From contig NZ_CP022303.1 in NCBI RefSeq assembly GCF_004216475.1, positions 2,294,001 to 2,358,000 on the forward strand: 64,000 nt of DNA, written 5' to 3'. The notes under the pieces were generated by a model. The model saw nothing but the letters and a program-made list of their open reading frames with translations. It was not told where the DNA came from and searched no databases. Shown piece by piece: positions 34,125 through 42,906 of this stretch. Source of the DNA: Thalassococcus sp. S3 (lineage in GTDB: Bacteria; Pseudomonadota; Alphaproteobacteria; Rhodobacterales; Rhodobacteraceae). The translations under genes and the position numbers were made by a program. Position 1 is the first letter of the stretch. Each line of letters opens with the position of its first letter.

Positions 34125-34163
34125 TCATGTCAATGAAAGCGCACAGGCTTTCGATTGACATGA
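34125..34163. promoter_or_regulatory. Large inverted repeat before the SRPBCC operon
   Basis: TCATGTCAAT (34125-34134) and ATTGACATGA (34154-34163) are perfect inverted copies. Inside them GAAAG and CTTTC also pair, giving 15 paired bases with one bulged G and an 8-nt centre. It ends 13 bp before the ATG, just ahead of the ribosome-binding site, so it could be an operator or an mRNA hairpin. Confidence 0.55.
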
Positions 34164-34176
34164 TAGGAGACAGACC

Positions 34177-34686
34177 ATGACACTTATCCAGATCCTCTCC
34201 GGCACTGCCGGCATTCTTATCCTCGCCGCTGCGGGCACGATGCTTTTGCCGCGCCACGTTCATGTGGAACGCCAGGCGATGATTTCCAAGCCTGCACAAG
34301 AGGTTATTGCCCGTGCCTCATCTTCGGCCGGCTACCAGACGTTCAACCCATACCTGACGGCCGACCCGGCGCTCAAGATCGAACCCTTCGGCCCGGATCA
34401 GGGGGTCGGTGCTGCCTTCCGCTTTGACGGCAAGGACGGCACGGGCACCCAGACCGTGGCCGAGGTCACCGAAAGCTCCGTTCGCTACGACATCGACCTC
34501 GGGCCCATGGGCAAACCCACCCAGCGGATCGAGGCCACACCCATCTCCGGCGGCACACGCGTTGTGTGGTCCATGGACGCAGATATGGGCTTCAACCCGA
34601 TCGGGCGCGTCATGGGGCTTTTCATGGACGGGATGATCGGGAAGACTTTCGAACAGGGGCTCAAGAACCTCGACAAGGCCGCGTAA
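34177..34686 (+). CDS. SRPBCC (polyketide cyclase-like) family protein
   Basis: A 169-residue protein with one N-terminal membrane segment (LIQILSGTAGILILAAAGTMLL) and a START/SRPBCC fold after it. Landmarks are VHVERQAMISKPAQEV near 27-42, the TRVVWSMDADMGFNPIGR strand-turn near 127-145 and a C-terminal helix (GKTFEQGLKNLDKAA). SRPBCC proteins bind hydrophobic ligands; no catalytic function can be given. GGAGA precedes the ATG. It is first in a run with a YciI (DGPF) protein and an ECF42-type sigma factor, a known neighbourhood. The inverted repeat at 34125 may control the group. Confidence 0.8.
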   Translation: MTLIQILSGTAGILILAAAGTMLLPRHVHVERQAMISKPAQEVIARASSSAGYQTFNPYLTADPALKIEPFGPDQGVGAAFRFDGKDGTGTQTVAEVTESSVRYDIDLGPMGKPTQRIEATPISGGTRVVWSMDADMGFNPIGRVMGLFMDGMIGKTFEQGLKNLDKAA

Positions 34687-34710
34687 GCCAAGACAACAGG
34701 GAACAGATCA

Positions 34711-35064
34711 ATGCGTTACACATTTTTGCTTTATACCGACCCCGCCGACCTCGCCCATATGACACCAGAGGATTGGGAGAAGGAAAAGGAAGTCTACGGC
34801 GCCTATATCGGCGCGCTGCAGGAGGCGGGGGTCTTCGTTGACACCGACTGGCTGATGCCGGTGGAGACGGCGACGACGCTCAGCATGAAAGGCGGCGTGA
34901 AACAGGTGCAGGACGGCCCCTTTGCCGAAACCAAAGAAACGCTGGGCGGGAACTTCGTCATCGATGTGCCCGACCTCGACGCCGCCCTTGCCTGGGCCGA
35001 GAAATGCCCCGCCGCCAAGACCGGCAAGATCGAAATCCGCGCCTCCGCCATGGGGCAGGAGTGA
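34711..35064 (+). CDS. YciI-family DGPF protein
   Basis: A 117-residue YCII-related protein with the DGPF signature VQDGPFAETKETLGGNFVID near residue 70-89 and a final YciI-like helix (DLDAALAWAEKCP). DGPF proteins are the typical genetic partners of ECF42 sigma factors, and the sigma gene starts here at 35061, overlapping the stop codon (GTGA). Their molecular role is unknown. It lies 24 bp after the SRPBCC gene, in one operon. Confidence 0.9.
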   Translation: MRYTFLLYTDPADLAHMTPEDWEKEKEVYGAYIGALQEAGVFVDTDWLMPVETATTLSMKGGVKQVQDGPFAETKETLGGNFVIDVPDLDAALAWAEKCPAAKTGKIEIRASAMGQE

Positions 35065-36295
35065 GCGAGGCGGTCCGCGCGGCAGAGATCGCGGCGCGGG
35101 CCTCTTACGGGAAGTTGCTGGCGATCCTGTCGCAGCGGACCCGAGATATCGCAGCCGCCGAAGATGCGCTGGCCGATGCCTTCGCGGCGGCGCTGAACAC
35201 CTGGCCCGACCGCGGCGTGCCCGCCAATCCCGATGCCTGGCTTCTGACAGCGGCGCGCAATCGTCTGACCGACACCCAGCGCCGGGCGGCGCGGATGGAG
35301 GTCACCGACGAGGTACCCGAAATGGCAGAGACGCGCGCGGATCCCGAAAGCCTGCCCGACAGACGCCTTGCGCTGATGTGCGTCTGCGCCCATCCCGCCA
35401 TCGCGACAGAGATGCACACACCTTTGATCTTGCAATGCGTTCTGGGGCTGGAGGCGCAGCAGATCGCGCGCGCGTTCCTCGACAGCCCCACGGCATTGGC
35501 CCAGCGACTGGTCCGCGCCAAGCGCAAGATCCGCGATGCAGGCATCCCCTTCGTGGTGCCGGGGGGGAGCTGCCCGAGCGGATGGATGCGATCTATGAGG
35601 CGATCTACGCCGTTCACGCGCTCGACTGGATCGACCCGTCCGATGATCTGGGGCATGAGGCGATGTTCCTGGCCGACATGCTTGTCCGCCTGCGCCCCGA
35701 CGACCCCGAAGCGCGGGGCCTTGCCGCGCTGATCGCGATGACCCAAGCCCGCCGGGACGCGCGGGTGGTAGAGGGCTGTCTGGTCCCCGTGCCGGAGCAG
35801 GATACAAAGCTCTGGGACCACGCGCTCAACCGCTATGCCCTGCGGCATCTCTCCATCGCGCAGGCGCAGCGCCGCCCCGGCCGCTTCCAGATCGAAGCGG
35901 CGATCCAGGCGGTCCATGTCCATCGGCACGAAACCGGCCGGACCGACTGGCAAAGCTTGCTGGCGCTTTACGACGGCCTCTGGGCGCTCTGCCCCACGCC
36001 GGGTGTGGCCGTGGCGCGGGTGTCGGTCCTAAGCCATGTCGAAGGCCCGGAGGTGCCCTTGGAGGTGCTGAACCGGATCAAGGGGCTGGAGGTGTTTCAG
36101 CCGGCGCATGCCCTTCGCGCGGATATCCTTGCGCGGAAAGGCCAGGAGCACGACGCGTGCCAAAGCTATCAGAAGGCGATTTCTCTGACGGTAGAGCCGG
36201 CTCTTCGTCGCTATCTCGAAAAGCAGAGAAGCCAGATTTCGCGCAATACCGCAGATAAAAGTCCTTCAATTTACACGGCTGAACCAAAACCCTAG
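35061..36295 (+). pseudogene. ECF42-type sigma factor split by a frameshift
   Basis: From GTG 35061 the frame encodes sigma region 2 (AAEDALADAFAAALNTWP, ANPDAWLLTAARNRL) and region 4 (QCVLGLEAQQIARAF, ALAQRLVRAKRKIRD). At a G7 tract (35561-35567) the reading frame is lost. The C-terminal extension of the family continues in another frame: ELPERMDAIYEAIYAVH, then a TPR-like helical domain to 36295. One extra G would restore a protein of about 411 residues. The unshifted frame stops at 35732 after about 55 unrelated residues. A downstream ATG (35582) with the G-tract upstream could start the extension alone. It may be a sequencing error, a decayed gene or a phase-variable tract. Confidence 0.8.
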
Positions 36296-36305
36296 CTTCG
36301 GCTTC

Positions 36306-37058
36306 ATGATTATTTTCCTACGAGCGATTTCAACCTTCGGCATTTTTCTATTCGGCAGCCTCCTCATCCTGCTGATGCAGAACCCCAAAATACTTGAGAC
36401 ATCCGCCGTCGGCTTTGTGCAAAACCAGATCACCAAAGAGGTGAGAGAACGCTTTCCCACGCTGTCTGCGGATGAGCTGTCGCGCGGCCTGAGCCTGCTT
36501 TCAGATCGCCTGGGAGAACGGCAGGACCGCATCCTGACACAGCTGGAAGAACAACTTCCGGAATATGTGGGGGAAATCGTCGGGGCGTATTGTGGATGCA
36601 AGGAGAGCGGAGAGGCCTTTGCCCAGAACCTGCGAGCCAGCATGGAGGGGCACGCGCAAAGGCTGGGGTTCGCTCAAGGAAACCTGTCGGACCTCATCAT
36701 TGGCAAATACGATCGGATCGTGGCCGCGCTGAGGCAGGATTTGATGATCTTTCTGGGTGTAAACCTTGTGGCCTTCCTGTCCGTCTTGGGTGCCACGTTC
36801 ACCCCACCGAACAGGCGACCGCTGACGGTCTATCCCGCCGGACTGCTGATCGTCTCTGTCGGTATCAGCTCCTACCTTTATCTTTTCAACACCAATTGGT
36901 TCTACGCGATCCTGTTTCAGGACTACGCAGGGCTTGCCTATGCGGCGGGCATGCTGGTGATATTCGCGTTCCTCTGCGACATCGTTCTGAACCGTGCGCG
37001 GGTCAGCTTGCGTATGCTATCTCATTTGCCATCGGCTTTCGTTCCGGCCGGGTGTTGA
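36306..37058 (+). CDS. Hypothetical membrane protein
   Basis: A 250-residue protein without a family I recognise. One membrane segment lies at the N-terminus (about 5-25), then a hydrophilic helical domain (30-140; ELSRGLSLLSDRLGERQDR) with YCGCKESG near 94-101, then three membrane segments (about 144-163, 173-195 and 203-225). The hydrophilic part is presumably periplasmic. It follows the sigma factor gene by 10 bp, so it may be the last gene of that operon. It ends 16 bp from the convergent livM. The last residues after 225 are weakly supported. Confidence 0.6.
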   Translation: MIIFLRAISTFGIFLFGSLLILLMQNPKILETSAVGFVQNQITKEVRERFPTLSADELSRGLSLLSDRLGERQDRILTQLEEQLPEYVGEIVGAYCGCKESGEAFAQNLRASMEGHAQRLGFAQGNLSDLIIGKYDRIVAALRQDLMIFLGVNLVAFLSVLGATFTPPNRRPLTVYPAGLLIVSVGISSYLYLFNTNWFYAILFQDYAGLAYAAGMLVIFAFLCDIVLNRARVSLRMLSHLPSAFVPAGC

Positions 37059-37074
37059 AAAGGATCAGGTTCGG

Positions 37075-38379
37075 CTACCTCTCCGGGATCAACCCACGGG
37101 GGCTGAACCGCAGCACCAAAAGCAGGATTACCCCCATCGTCAGCAATCGCATATGGGCGGCTGAATCGAGAAGGTGCTCTTTGAGCGCGCTGCCATCGGC
37201 AAGGCCTGCTGTCAGGGTCTGGATAACGAAAAGCCCCATCGGCTCCACCTGCACCCAGAGGAACCAGATGAGGAACCCGCCCAGCACCGCTCCGAAATTG
37301 TTGCCGGAGCCGCCGACGATTACCATCACCCAGACAAGGAAGGTAAAGCGCAGCGGCTGATAGGTGCCGGGCGTCAACTGACCGTCCAGCGTCGTCATCA
37401 TCGCGCCCGCGATGCCGCAGACGGCAGAGCCCAGGATGAAGATCTGGAGGTGTCGCGCGGTGACATCCTTGCCCATCGCCTCTGCCGCGACCTCGTTGTC
37501 GCGGATGGCGCGCATCATGCGGCCCCACGGGCTGTTGAGCGCTTTCTGGGCGAGCCACAGCAGGATCAGAAGCACGACGAGGAACAGGATAGAGTATCCG
37601 AGCTTCACATAGAGCGACGAGGCGGTGACCGGGTTGAGGCCCAGATCGACGGCGCGTTCGACGAAGGAGGGGTCGTTCTGCAGGTCGATCTCGCGCGGGA
37701 CGGGGCGGGGGATGCCGATGACATTCTTGACGCCGCGCGCCAGCCAGTCTTCGTTCTTGAGCACCGAGATGATGATCTCGGCAATGCCCAGCGTCGCGAT
37801 GGCAAGGTAGTCCGAGCGGAGGCCCAGGGCCGTCTTGCCGATCAGCCAGGCAACCCCGGCAGCCAGCACTCCGCCGATGGGCCAGGCGATCAGCACCGGC
37901 AGGCCCAGCCCGCCGAGATAGCCGGTTGCAGCCGGGTTCACCGCTTCGACGGCCTCCACGGCGGGGTCAAAGACGGCACGGTAGAGCACAAAGCCCCCGA
38001 TAAGCACCGCCAGCATCGCGAGGGTGCGCGCGCGCCCGGCGGGCAGGCGTTTCATCACCATGATCGCAGCGACGATAGTGGCCGCGCCCATCAGAAGGGC
38101 CAGAATCACACCGGTGCCGCCTGCGGCCCACGCCTCGGTCGTTGGCGGCATGGCGATCAGCACCGCAGCAAGGCCCCCGAGGGCGACAAAGCCCATCACG
38201 CCGACGTTGAAGAGCCCGGCAAAGCCCCATTGCAGGTTCACACCCAGGGCCATGATCGCCGAGATGAGCCCCATATTCAGGATCAGAAGCGCGGAATTCC
38301 AGCTTTGCCCGATGCCGGTGGCGATGATCAAAGCGCCCACCAGAGCGAACAGGCCCACGTTTTTCAAAGCGTCATTCAT
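37075..38379 (-). CDS. livM: Branched-chain amino acid ABC permease, LivM-like
   Basis: A 434-residue inner-membrane permease of the LivM type, which imports leucine, isoleucine, valine or related compounds. It has about ten hydrophobic segments. The family's GLRSDYLAIATLGIAEII segment lies near 190-207, followed by the ABC-contact loop GRMMRAIRDNEVAAEAMGKD near 285-305. It is larger than most LivM proteins because of a hydrophobic insertion near residues 90-175. The ATG overlaps the livH stop (ATGA). It is the last gene of a minus-strand operon running from the binding protein at 42723. Confidence 0.88.
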   Translation of the reverse strand: MNDALKNVGLFALVGALIIATGIGQSWNSALLILNMGLISAIMALGVNLQWGFAGLFNVGVMGFVALGGLAAVLIAMPPTTEAWAAGGTGVILALLMGAATIVAAIMVMKRLPAGRARTLAMLAVLIGGFVLYRAVFDPAVEAVEAVNPAATGYLGGLGLPVLIAWPIGGVLAAGVAWLIGKTALGLRSDYLAIATLGIAEIIISVLKNEDWLARGVKNVIGIPRPVPREIDLQNDPSFVERAVDLGLNPVTASSLYVKLGYSILFLVVLLILLWLAQKALNSPWGRMMRAIRDNEVAAEAMGKDVTARHLQIFILGSAVCGIAGAMMTTLDGQLTPGTYQPLRFTFLVWVMVIVGGSGNNFGAVLGGFLIWFLWVQVEPMGLFVIQTLTAGLADGSALKEHLLDSAAHMRLLTMGVILLLVLRFSPRGLIPER

Positions 38380-39386
38380 ACCGCTTTCCCCCGGAAAAGG
38401 CCCGTCGGGCGGAAGAGAAGCACGATCAGCAGGATCACGAAGCTGACCGCGAATTTGTAGTCTGTGCTGAGAAGCTGGACGAGGCCGTCGGGCTGAAGCT
38501 CCTCCGGCAGGATGTAATTGGCCACCTTACGCCAGGCATAGGTGATCATGACCTCCGAAAATGCGATCACGAAGCCGCCCGCAATGGCGCCCAGAGGGCT
38601 GCCAAGCCCGCCGACGATGGCGGCGGCAAAGATCGGCAGCAGAAGCTGGAAATAAGTGAAGGGTTTGAAGCTTTTGTCGAGCCCGTAAAGCACACCCGCC
38701 ACCGTCGCGAGGGCGGCCACGATAAGCCACGTATACATCACCACCCGCTCAGGATTGATGCCCGACAGCAGCGCCAGATCCTCGTTATCGGAATAGGCGC
38801 GCATCGACTTGCCCGTCCGCGTGCGGTTGAGAAACCAGAAGAGCAGGGCAACCACGATAATGGCCGTTATGACGGTGATGCCCTGCGAGGTCTTGATCGC
38901 AAGCCCCTCCCGCAGGCCGGTGAGGTCCCGGAACTCCCGCGCGGAGATGATGAAGCGCTCGCCATCGCCAAACCGTTGATCATCGGGGCCGATGATGAAG
39001 CGGACAAGCCCGTTCATGATGAACATCACGCCCATAGAGACGATCACAAGGATCACGGGCTTTGCCTTCTGCTCGCGGTAAAAGCGATAGACGGTCCGGT
39101 CGGTGATCAGCAGCAGCGCCATGCAGCCGAGCATGCCAAAGGGCAGGGCGAGAAGTGCCGTTGGCAGGGGACCGAAACTGATGCCCACCGATTGCATCCA
39201 CCAGGTAACAAGGATCGTGGTCATCGCGCCGAAAGCCATGGTGTCCCCATGAGCGAAATTCGAAAACCGCAGGATCCCGTAGATCAACGTGACCCCAAGC
39301 GCGCCAAGCGCCAATTGGCTGCCATAGGCGATGGCGGGGACCAGCACGAAGTTGGAAAGCGCCACAAAGGCATTCAGGAAGTCCAT
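38376..39386 (-). CDS. livH: Branched-chain amino acid ABC permease, LivH-like
   Basis: A 336-residue permease of the LivH type with about eight membrane segments. Family landmarks are LALGALGVTLIYGILRFSNF near residue 25 and the ABC-contact loop TGKSMRAYSDNEDLALLSGI near 191-210, followed by GLDKSFKPF and AAAIVGGLGSPLGAIAGG. It pairs with LivM as the membrane channel. The ATG at 39386 overlaps the stop of the preceding small gene (TGATG); a GTG one codon earlier is possible. It is translationally coupled on both sides. Confidence 0.9.
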   Translation of the reverse strand: MDFLNAFVALSNFVLVPAIAYGSQLALGALGVTLIYGILRFSNFAHGDTMAFGAMTTILVTWWMQSVGISFGPLPTALLALPFGMLGCMALLLITDRTVYRFYREQKAKPVILVIVSMGVMFIMNGLVRFIIGPDDQRFGDGERFIISAREFRDLTGLREGLAIKTSQGITVITAIIVVALLFWFLNRTRTGKSMRAYSDNEDLALLSGINPERVVMYTWLIVAALATVAGVLYGLDKSFKPFTYFQLLLPIFAAAIVGGLGSPLGAIAGGFVIAFSEVMITYAWRKVANYILPEELQPDGLVQLLSTDYKFAVSFVILLIVLLFRPTGLFRGKAV

Positions 39387-39772
39387 CACACGCTTTCCTT
39401 TTTGATGGTGCAGACGTCTTCGGCGGCCATGATGTTCATGTCCGTCAAAAGATTGTTGTTATGAAAGCTCAGCGTACCCACCGCCTGGGCTTGCGCGTTT
39501 TCCGTCTGCTTGGGTCGTGTGACAGTCAGCATCCAGGATCCGTGTAAGTCTCCTGATGTGAAAAAGGTCCAGGTTTTCGCGCCAATGGACCTCTCCGACA
39601 CGATCGCGGGCCATGGGGAGGATGCGGGCGATCCCGGTGTCCAGAATTCGGCCACAGATACGCCTTCTTCAACACGAACCTTTACGACTGACGGTGTTTG
39701 TCGTTGGTTTTCGGAGCATTCGGTATGTGCCGGACAAAACAAAGTGAAGGCGCAGGTGATCAGATAGATCAT
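39386..39772 (-). CDS. Small exported protein inside the liv operon
   Basis: A 128-residue protein I do not recognise. A short N-terminal hydrophobic stretch (IYLITCAFTLFC) ends near a Cys-Ser boundary and could be a signal peptide. The rest is beta-rich, with KTWTFFTSGDLHGSWMLTV near 66-84, consistent with a small periplasmic domain. GGGAGG lies 9 nt upstream of the ATG and inside the end of livF. Its stop overlaps the livH start. It is thus fully embedded in the transporter operon, though Liv systems do not usually contain such a protein. It may be an accessory factor or simply a passenger. Confidence 0.65.
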   Translation of the reverse strand: MIYLITCAFTLFCPAHTECSENQRQTPSVVKVRVEEGVSVAEFWTPGSPASSPWPAIVSERSIGAKTWTFFTSGDLHGSWMLTVTRPKQTENAQAQAVGTLSFHNNNLLTDMNIMAAEDVCTIKKESV

Positions 39773-39777
39773 CGTGG

Positions 39778-40602
39778 CTAGCCTCCCAAAAACGACTTGC
39801 GGACTTCCGGATCGGCCAGCAGTTCTTTGCCCGTCCCGGTATAGGCATTCCGCCCCTGAACCAGGACATAACCCTTGTCGGCGATCTCTAGCGCCTGCCG
39901 CGCGTTCTGTTCGACCATCAGGATCGGGATGCCGGTGCGGGCGACCTCGATGATGCGGTCGAAAAGTTCGTCCATCACGATGGGGGAGACGCCCGCTGTC
40001 GGTTCGTCCAGCATCAGCACCTTGGGCTGGGTCATCAGCGCGCGGCCCACCGCCACTTGCTGGCGCTGCCCGCCGGACAGCTCTCCGGCCGCCTGCAGGC
40101 GCTTTTCCTTGAGGATCGGGAACAGGTCATAGACCTGCGCCATCGTGTCCGAAAAATCGTCGCGCCGGATAAAGGCACCCATTTCCAGGTTTTCCTCCAC
40201 TGTCATCGACGTAAAGATATTCGATGTCTGGGGGACAAAACCCATGCCCTTGACCACCCGGGCCTGCGGGGTGAGGTCGGTGATGTCTTCTCCGTCCAGC
40301 CGGACCGAGCCTTGGCGCACATCCAGCATCCCGAACACAGCCTTCATCGCCGTCGACTTGCCTGCACCGTTGGGGCCGACGATCACCGCAATCTCACCGG
40401 GGTTCACCGCAATCGTGCACTCATGCAGAATATCGGGCCCCCGACCATACCCGCCCGTCATCGTATCGCCGATCAGAAAAGCCTGCGCCGTGTCCATCGG
40501 ATGTCCCGTTCCGGGCTGCGCTTGCAGGGTGCCCGCGCCGTGGGCCTTGGTGATGGTGCGGTCCTTGTTGCCGCGATCATCCTGGTACGGATTACCGCTC
40601 AT
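39778..40602 (-). CDS. livF: ABC transporter ATPase, LivF-like
   Basis: A 274-residue ATP-binding protein. Walker A VGPNGAGKSTAMKAVFG lies near residue 74, the signature AGELSGGQRQQVAVGRALM near 172 and Walker B KVLMLDEPTAGVSP near 192. The region before residue 36 is an extra, polar N-terminal extension; an in-frame ATG at 40497 would give the usual LivF length. I keep 40602 because AGGGGA precedes it at a good distance. It energises the LivH-LivM channel together with LivG. Confidence 0.9.
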   Translation of the reverse strand: MSGNPYQDDRGNKDRTITKAHGAGTLQAQPGTGHPMDTAQAFLIGDTMTGGYGRGPDILHECTIAVNPGEIAVIVGPNGAGKSTAMKAVFGMLDVRQGSVRLDGEDITDLTPQARVVKGMGFVPQTSNIFTSMTVEENLEMGAFIRRDDFSDTMAQVYDLFPILKEKRLQAAGELSGGQRQQVAVGRALMTQPKVLMLDEPTAGVSPIVMDELFDRIIEVARTGIPILMVEQNARQALEIADKGYVLVQGRNAYTGTGKELLADPEVRKSFLGG

Positions 40603-40660
40603 CGCGCGTCCCCTGCTTCTTCTCGATAAAAATACGGAAAAACCCGCGCTCTCAACCCGG

Positions 40661-41437
40661 TCATGCGGTGGCCTTGTTCTTGAGGCCGGTGCCCAGATAG
40701 GCCTCGATCACCTGCTCGTTGGCCTTGATTTCGGCCAATGTGCCTTCGGCCAGCACCTTGCCTTCGGCCATGCAGATGACCGGGTCACAGATTTTACCGA
40801 TGAAATCCATGTCATGTTCGATCACGACAAAGGTGTAATTCCGCTCTTTGTTGAGCCTCAGGATCGCGTCACCGATCGTATTGAGAAGCGTGCGGTTCAC
40901 GCCCGCGCCGACCTCGTCCAGAAAGACGATCTTGGCATCGACCATCATGGTGCGGCCCAATTCCAGCAGCTTTTTCTGCCCGCCTGAGACCTGACCCGCC
41001 TTGTGGTCGGCCAGATGGGAGATCGTCAGGAATTCGAGAACTTCTTCGGCTTTAGCGCGCAGCGCGCGTTCCTCGTCGGCGATGCGGCGACGACCGAACC
41101 AGGTGTTCCAGAGCGTCTCGCCCGATTGCCCGCCGGGGACCATCATCAGGTTCTCACGGCAGGACATGGAGCTGAATTCATGTGCGATCTGGAAGGTGCG
41201 CAACAACCCTTTGTGAAAAAGCTCATGCGGCGGCAGGCCGGTGATATCCTCGCCATCCATTGTCACACGACCTGACGTTGGATTAAGAACGCCCGCGATC
41301 ACATTGAAAAGCGTTGTTTTTCCGGCGCCATTCGGACCGATCAACCCGGTGATGGAGCCTGGAGCGATCGAGAGTGTGGCGCCGTCCACCGCGTGGAACC
41401 CGCCAAAATGCTTGTGCACGTCTTCGACGACGATCAT
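40661..41437 (-). CDS. livG: ABC transporter ATPase, LivG-like
   Basis: A 258-residue ATPase of LivG length. Walker A LIGPNGAGKTTLFNVIAG lies near residue 32, the signature AGQVSGGQKKLLELGRTMM near 148 and Walker B IVFLDEVGAGVNRTL near 170. Walker B ends in DEVGAG rather than the common DEPxAG, a natural variant among LivG proteins. GGGGAAG precedes the ATG. It follows the binding-protein gene after a hairpin, so its expression is probably lower than that of the binding protein. Confidence 0.9.
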   Translation of the reverse strand: MIVVEDVHKHFGGFHAVDGATLSIAPGSITGLIGPNGAGKTTLFNVIAGVLNPTSGRVTMDGEDITGLPPHELFHKGLLRTFQIAHEFSSMSCRENLMMVPGGQSGETLWNTWFGRRRIADEERALRAKAEEVLEFLTISHLADHKAGQVSGGQKKLLELGRTMMVDAKIVFLDEVGAGVNRTLLNTIGDAILRLNKERNYTFVVIEHDMDFIGKICDPVICMAEGKVLAEGTLAEIKANEQVIEAYLGTGLKNKATA

Positions 41438-41478
41438 GTCTTCCCCTGCGCCGAGTGGTCCCGGCGTTTGTTATGGAA

Positions 41479-41507
41479 ACGGCCCGAACCGCAAGGGTCC
41501 GGGCCGT
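41479..41507 (-). terminator. Intercistronic hairpin after the binding-protein gene
   Basis: ACGGCCCG and CGGGCCGT form an 8-bp stem with a 13-nt loop, followed by TTTCC on the minus strand. It is a weak terminator or stabilising hairpin that would let the binding protein be made in excess of the transporter. Confidence 0.65.
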
Positions 41508-41529
41508 CTGATGTTACGTCACTTCGGAC

Positions 41530-42723
41530 TTAGCGGAACTTCGCCGTGGTGATCTTGCCGCCTTCGACGACAATCTGGCGGTAGTTGCCCGCGCTTTCAC
41601 CAGCACCGATCAATTCGACGGCGGTTGCGCCAACATAGTCGATCTCACCACCGTCTTTCAGGATCTGCAGACCCTTGGCCAGCTCGCCCGGGAAGATCTG
41701 TTCGCCCGGTGCGTTGGCGACGTTCATGATCTCACCTTTGAAATCGGCGCTGTCCGTGGAATTGGCCGCCTGCATCGCCAGCATGATCAGAGCCGCCGCA
41801 TCATAGCTTTCCGGCGTGAAGGGGGAGGTGGCGTCGAACGCGTCGCCCACCATGTCGGTGAACATCGCAGCACCTTCGCTGTCGGTGCCGGGATGCTGAC
41901 CGGTGGAGCCTTCGATCTCGTCGCCGAAATTGGCTTCGAGCTGCGCGCCGATCATCCCGTCGGGGAAGTGGAACGTGTCAAACGCCCCGCTATCGAGGGC
42001 CGCGCGCACGATGCCCGACCCGCCCTGGTCGACATAGCCTGCCACCACCAGACGCTCCCCTCCAGCCGAGGCGAGGGCGCCCACTTCGGCCGAATAGTCG
42101 GCTTTGCCGTCTTCATGCGCGGCCGAGATGGTCACTGTGCCACCGGCTTCTTCAAAAGCCTGCTGGAAGCTGTCGGCCAGACCCTTGCCATAGTCGTTGT
42201 TGGTGTAGGTCAGCGCGACCTCGTTGATGCCTTCTTCCATCAGCACTTCGGTCATCACCACGCCCTGGCGGGCATCCGACGGCGCGGTGCGGAAGAAAAG
42301 ATCGTTGTCTTCAGCCGTGGAGAGGGCCGGCGATGTTGCGGAGGGGGAGATCATCACGACGCCATTCGGCACGGCGACGTTGGACAGGATCGCGCCCGTC
42401 ACACCGGAGCAATCGGCGCCCATGATGGCGCTCACCCCGTCAGAGGTCACAAGACGTTCGGCGGCTGCGGTTGCCGCACCCGCATCGACGCAGGTCGAAT
42501 CCGCGCGCACTGGCGTCACCTTGGCGGCATCCAGCAACAGCCCGCTTTCCGTCACCTCTGCCATCGCCAGCTCGGCGCCGTCCGCCATGGACGGCGTCAG
42601 CGATTCAATCGGACCGGTAAAGCCGAGGATGATGCCGATCTTGACTTCCGTGGCATGTCCGTCAGCAAAGGCCGACCCGGCCATCAGCGCGGTGGCCGCA
42701 GTTGCCATAAGCAGCTTTTTCAT
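41530..42723 (-). CDS. Liv-type periplasmic substrate-binding protein
   Basis: A 397-residue type I periplasmic binding protein. A Sec signal (KKLLMATAATALMAGSAFA) is cut near residue 20, and the mature protein begins with VKIGIILGFTGPIESL, the family's first strand. Further landmarks are VSAIMGADCSGVTGAIL near 110 and TYTNNDYGKGLADSFQQAF near 185. The ligand could be branched-chain amino acids, another amino acid or a small amide; the sequence does not decide. ATG 42723 has GGGAGTAAC upstream. It is the first gene of the operon, with a hairpin after it. Confidence 0.88.
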   Translation of the reverse strand: MKKLLMATAATALMAGSAFADGHATEVKIGIILGFTGPIESLTPSMADGAELAMAEVTESGLLLDAAKVTPVRADSTCVDAGAATAAAERLVTSDGVSAIMGADCSGVTGAILSNVAVPNGVVMISPSATSPALSTAEDNDLFFRTAPSDARQGVVMTEVLMEEGINEVALTYTNNDYGKGLADSFQQAFEEAGGTVTISAAHEDGKADYSAEVGALASAGGERLVVAGYVDQGGSGIVRAALDSGAFDTFHFPDGMIGAQLEANFGDEIEGSTGQHPGTDSEGAAMFTDMVGDAFDATSPFTPESYDAAALIMLAMQAANSTDSADFKGEIMNVANAPGEQIFPGELAKGLQILKDGGEIDYVGATAVELIGAGESAGNYRQIVVEGGKITTAKFR

Positions 42724-42906
42724 TGAGTTACTCCCGTGTTGGAACATGTCGTTCAGCCAAAAACTTAGGCAAGTGTTTTCAAAAAGGAAAGCGTTATCGA
42801 CGGGGCCCTTTCTGCAGACAGGCGGGCATCAAATTCGCGTAAGTGCCCTCGCGCGGCGACCTGCGCGAGCTATCTTGAATAGCGGCTGTCAATTGGAGGG
42901 ATCTAG

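Noticed and set aside
34922-35566. N-terminal part of a long frame ending at 36295 as a gene start
   Set aside because: Before the G7 tract this frame is antiphase to the YciI and sigma genes and has no family; only the part after 35567 is real.
37174-38460. A 428-codon open frame opposite livM
   Set aside because: Low-complexity His/Arg/Asp-rich product, antisense to a clear permease.
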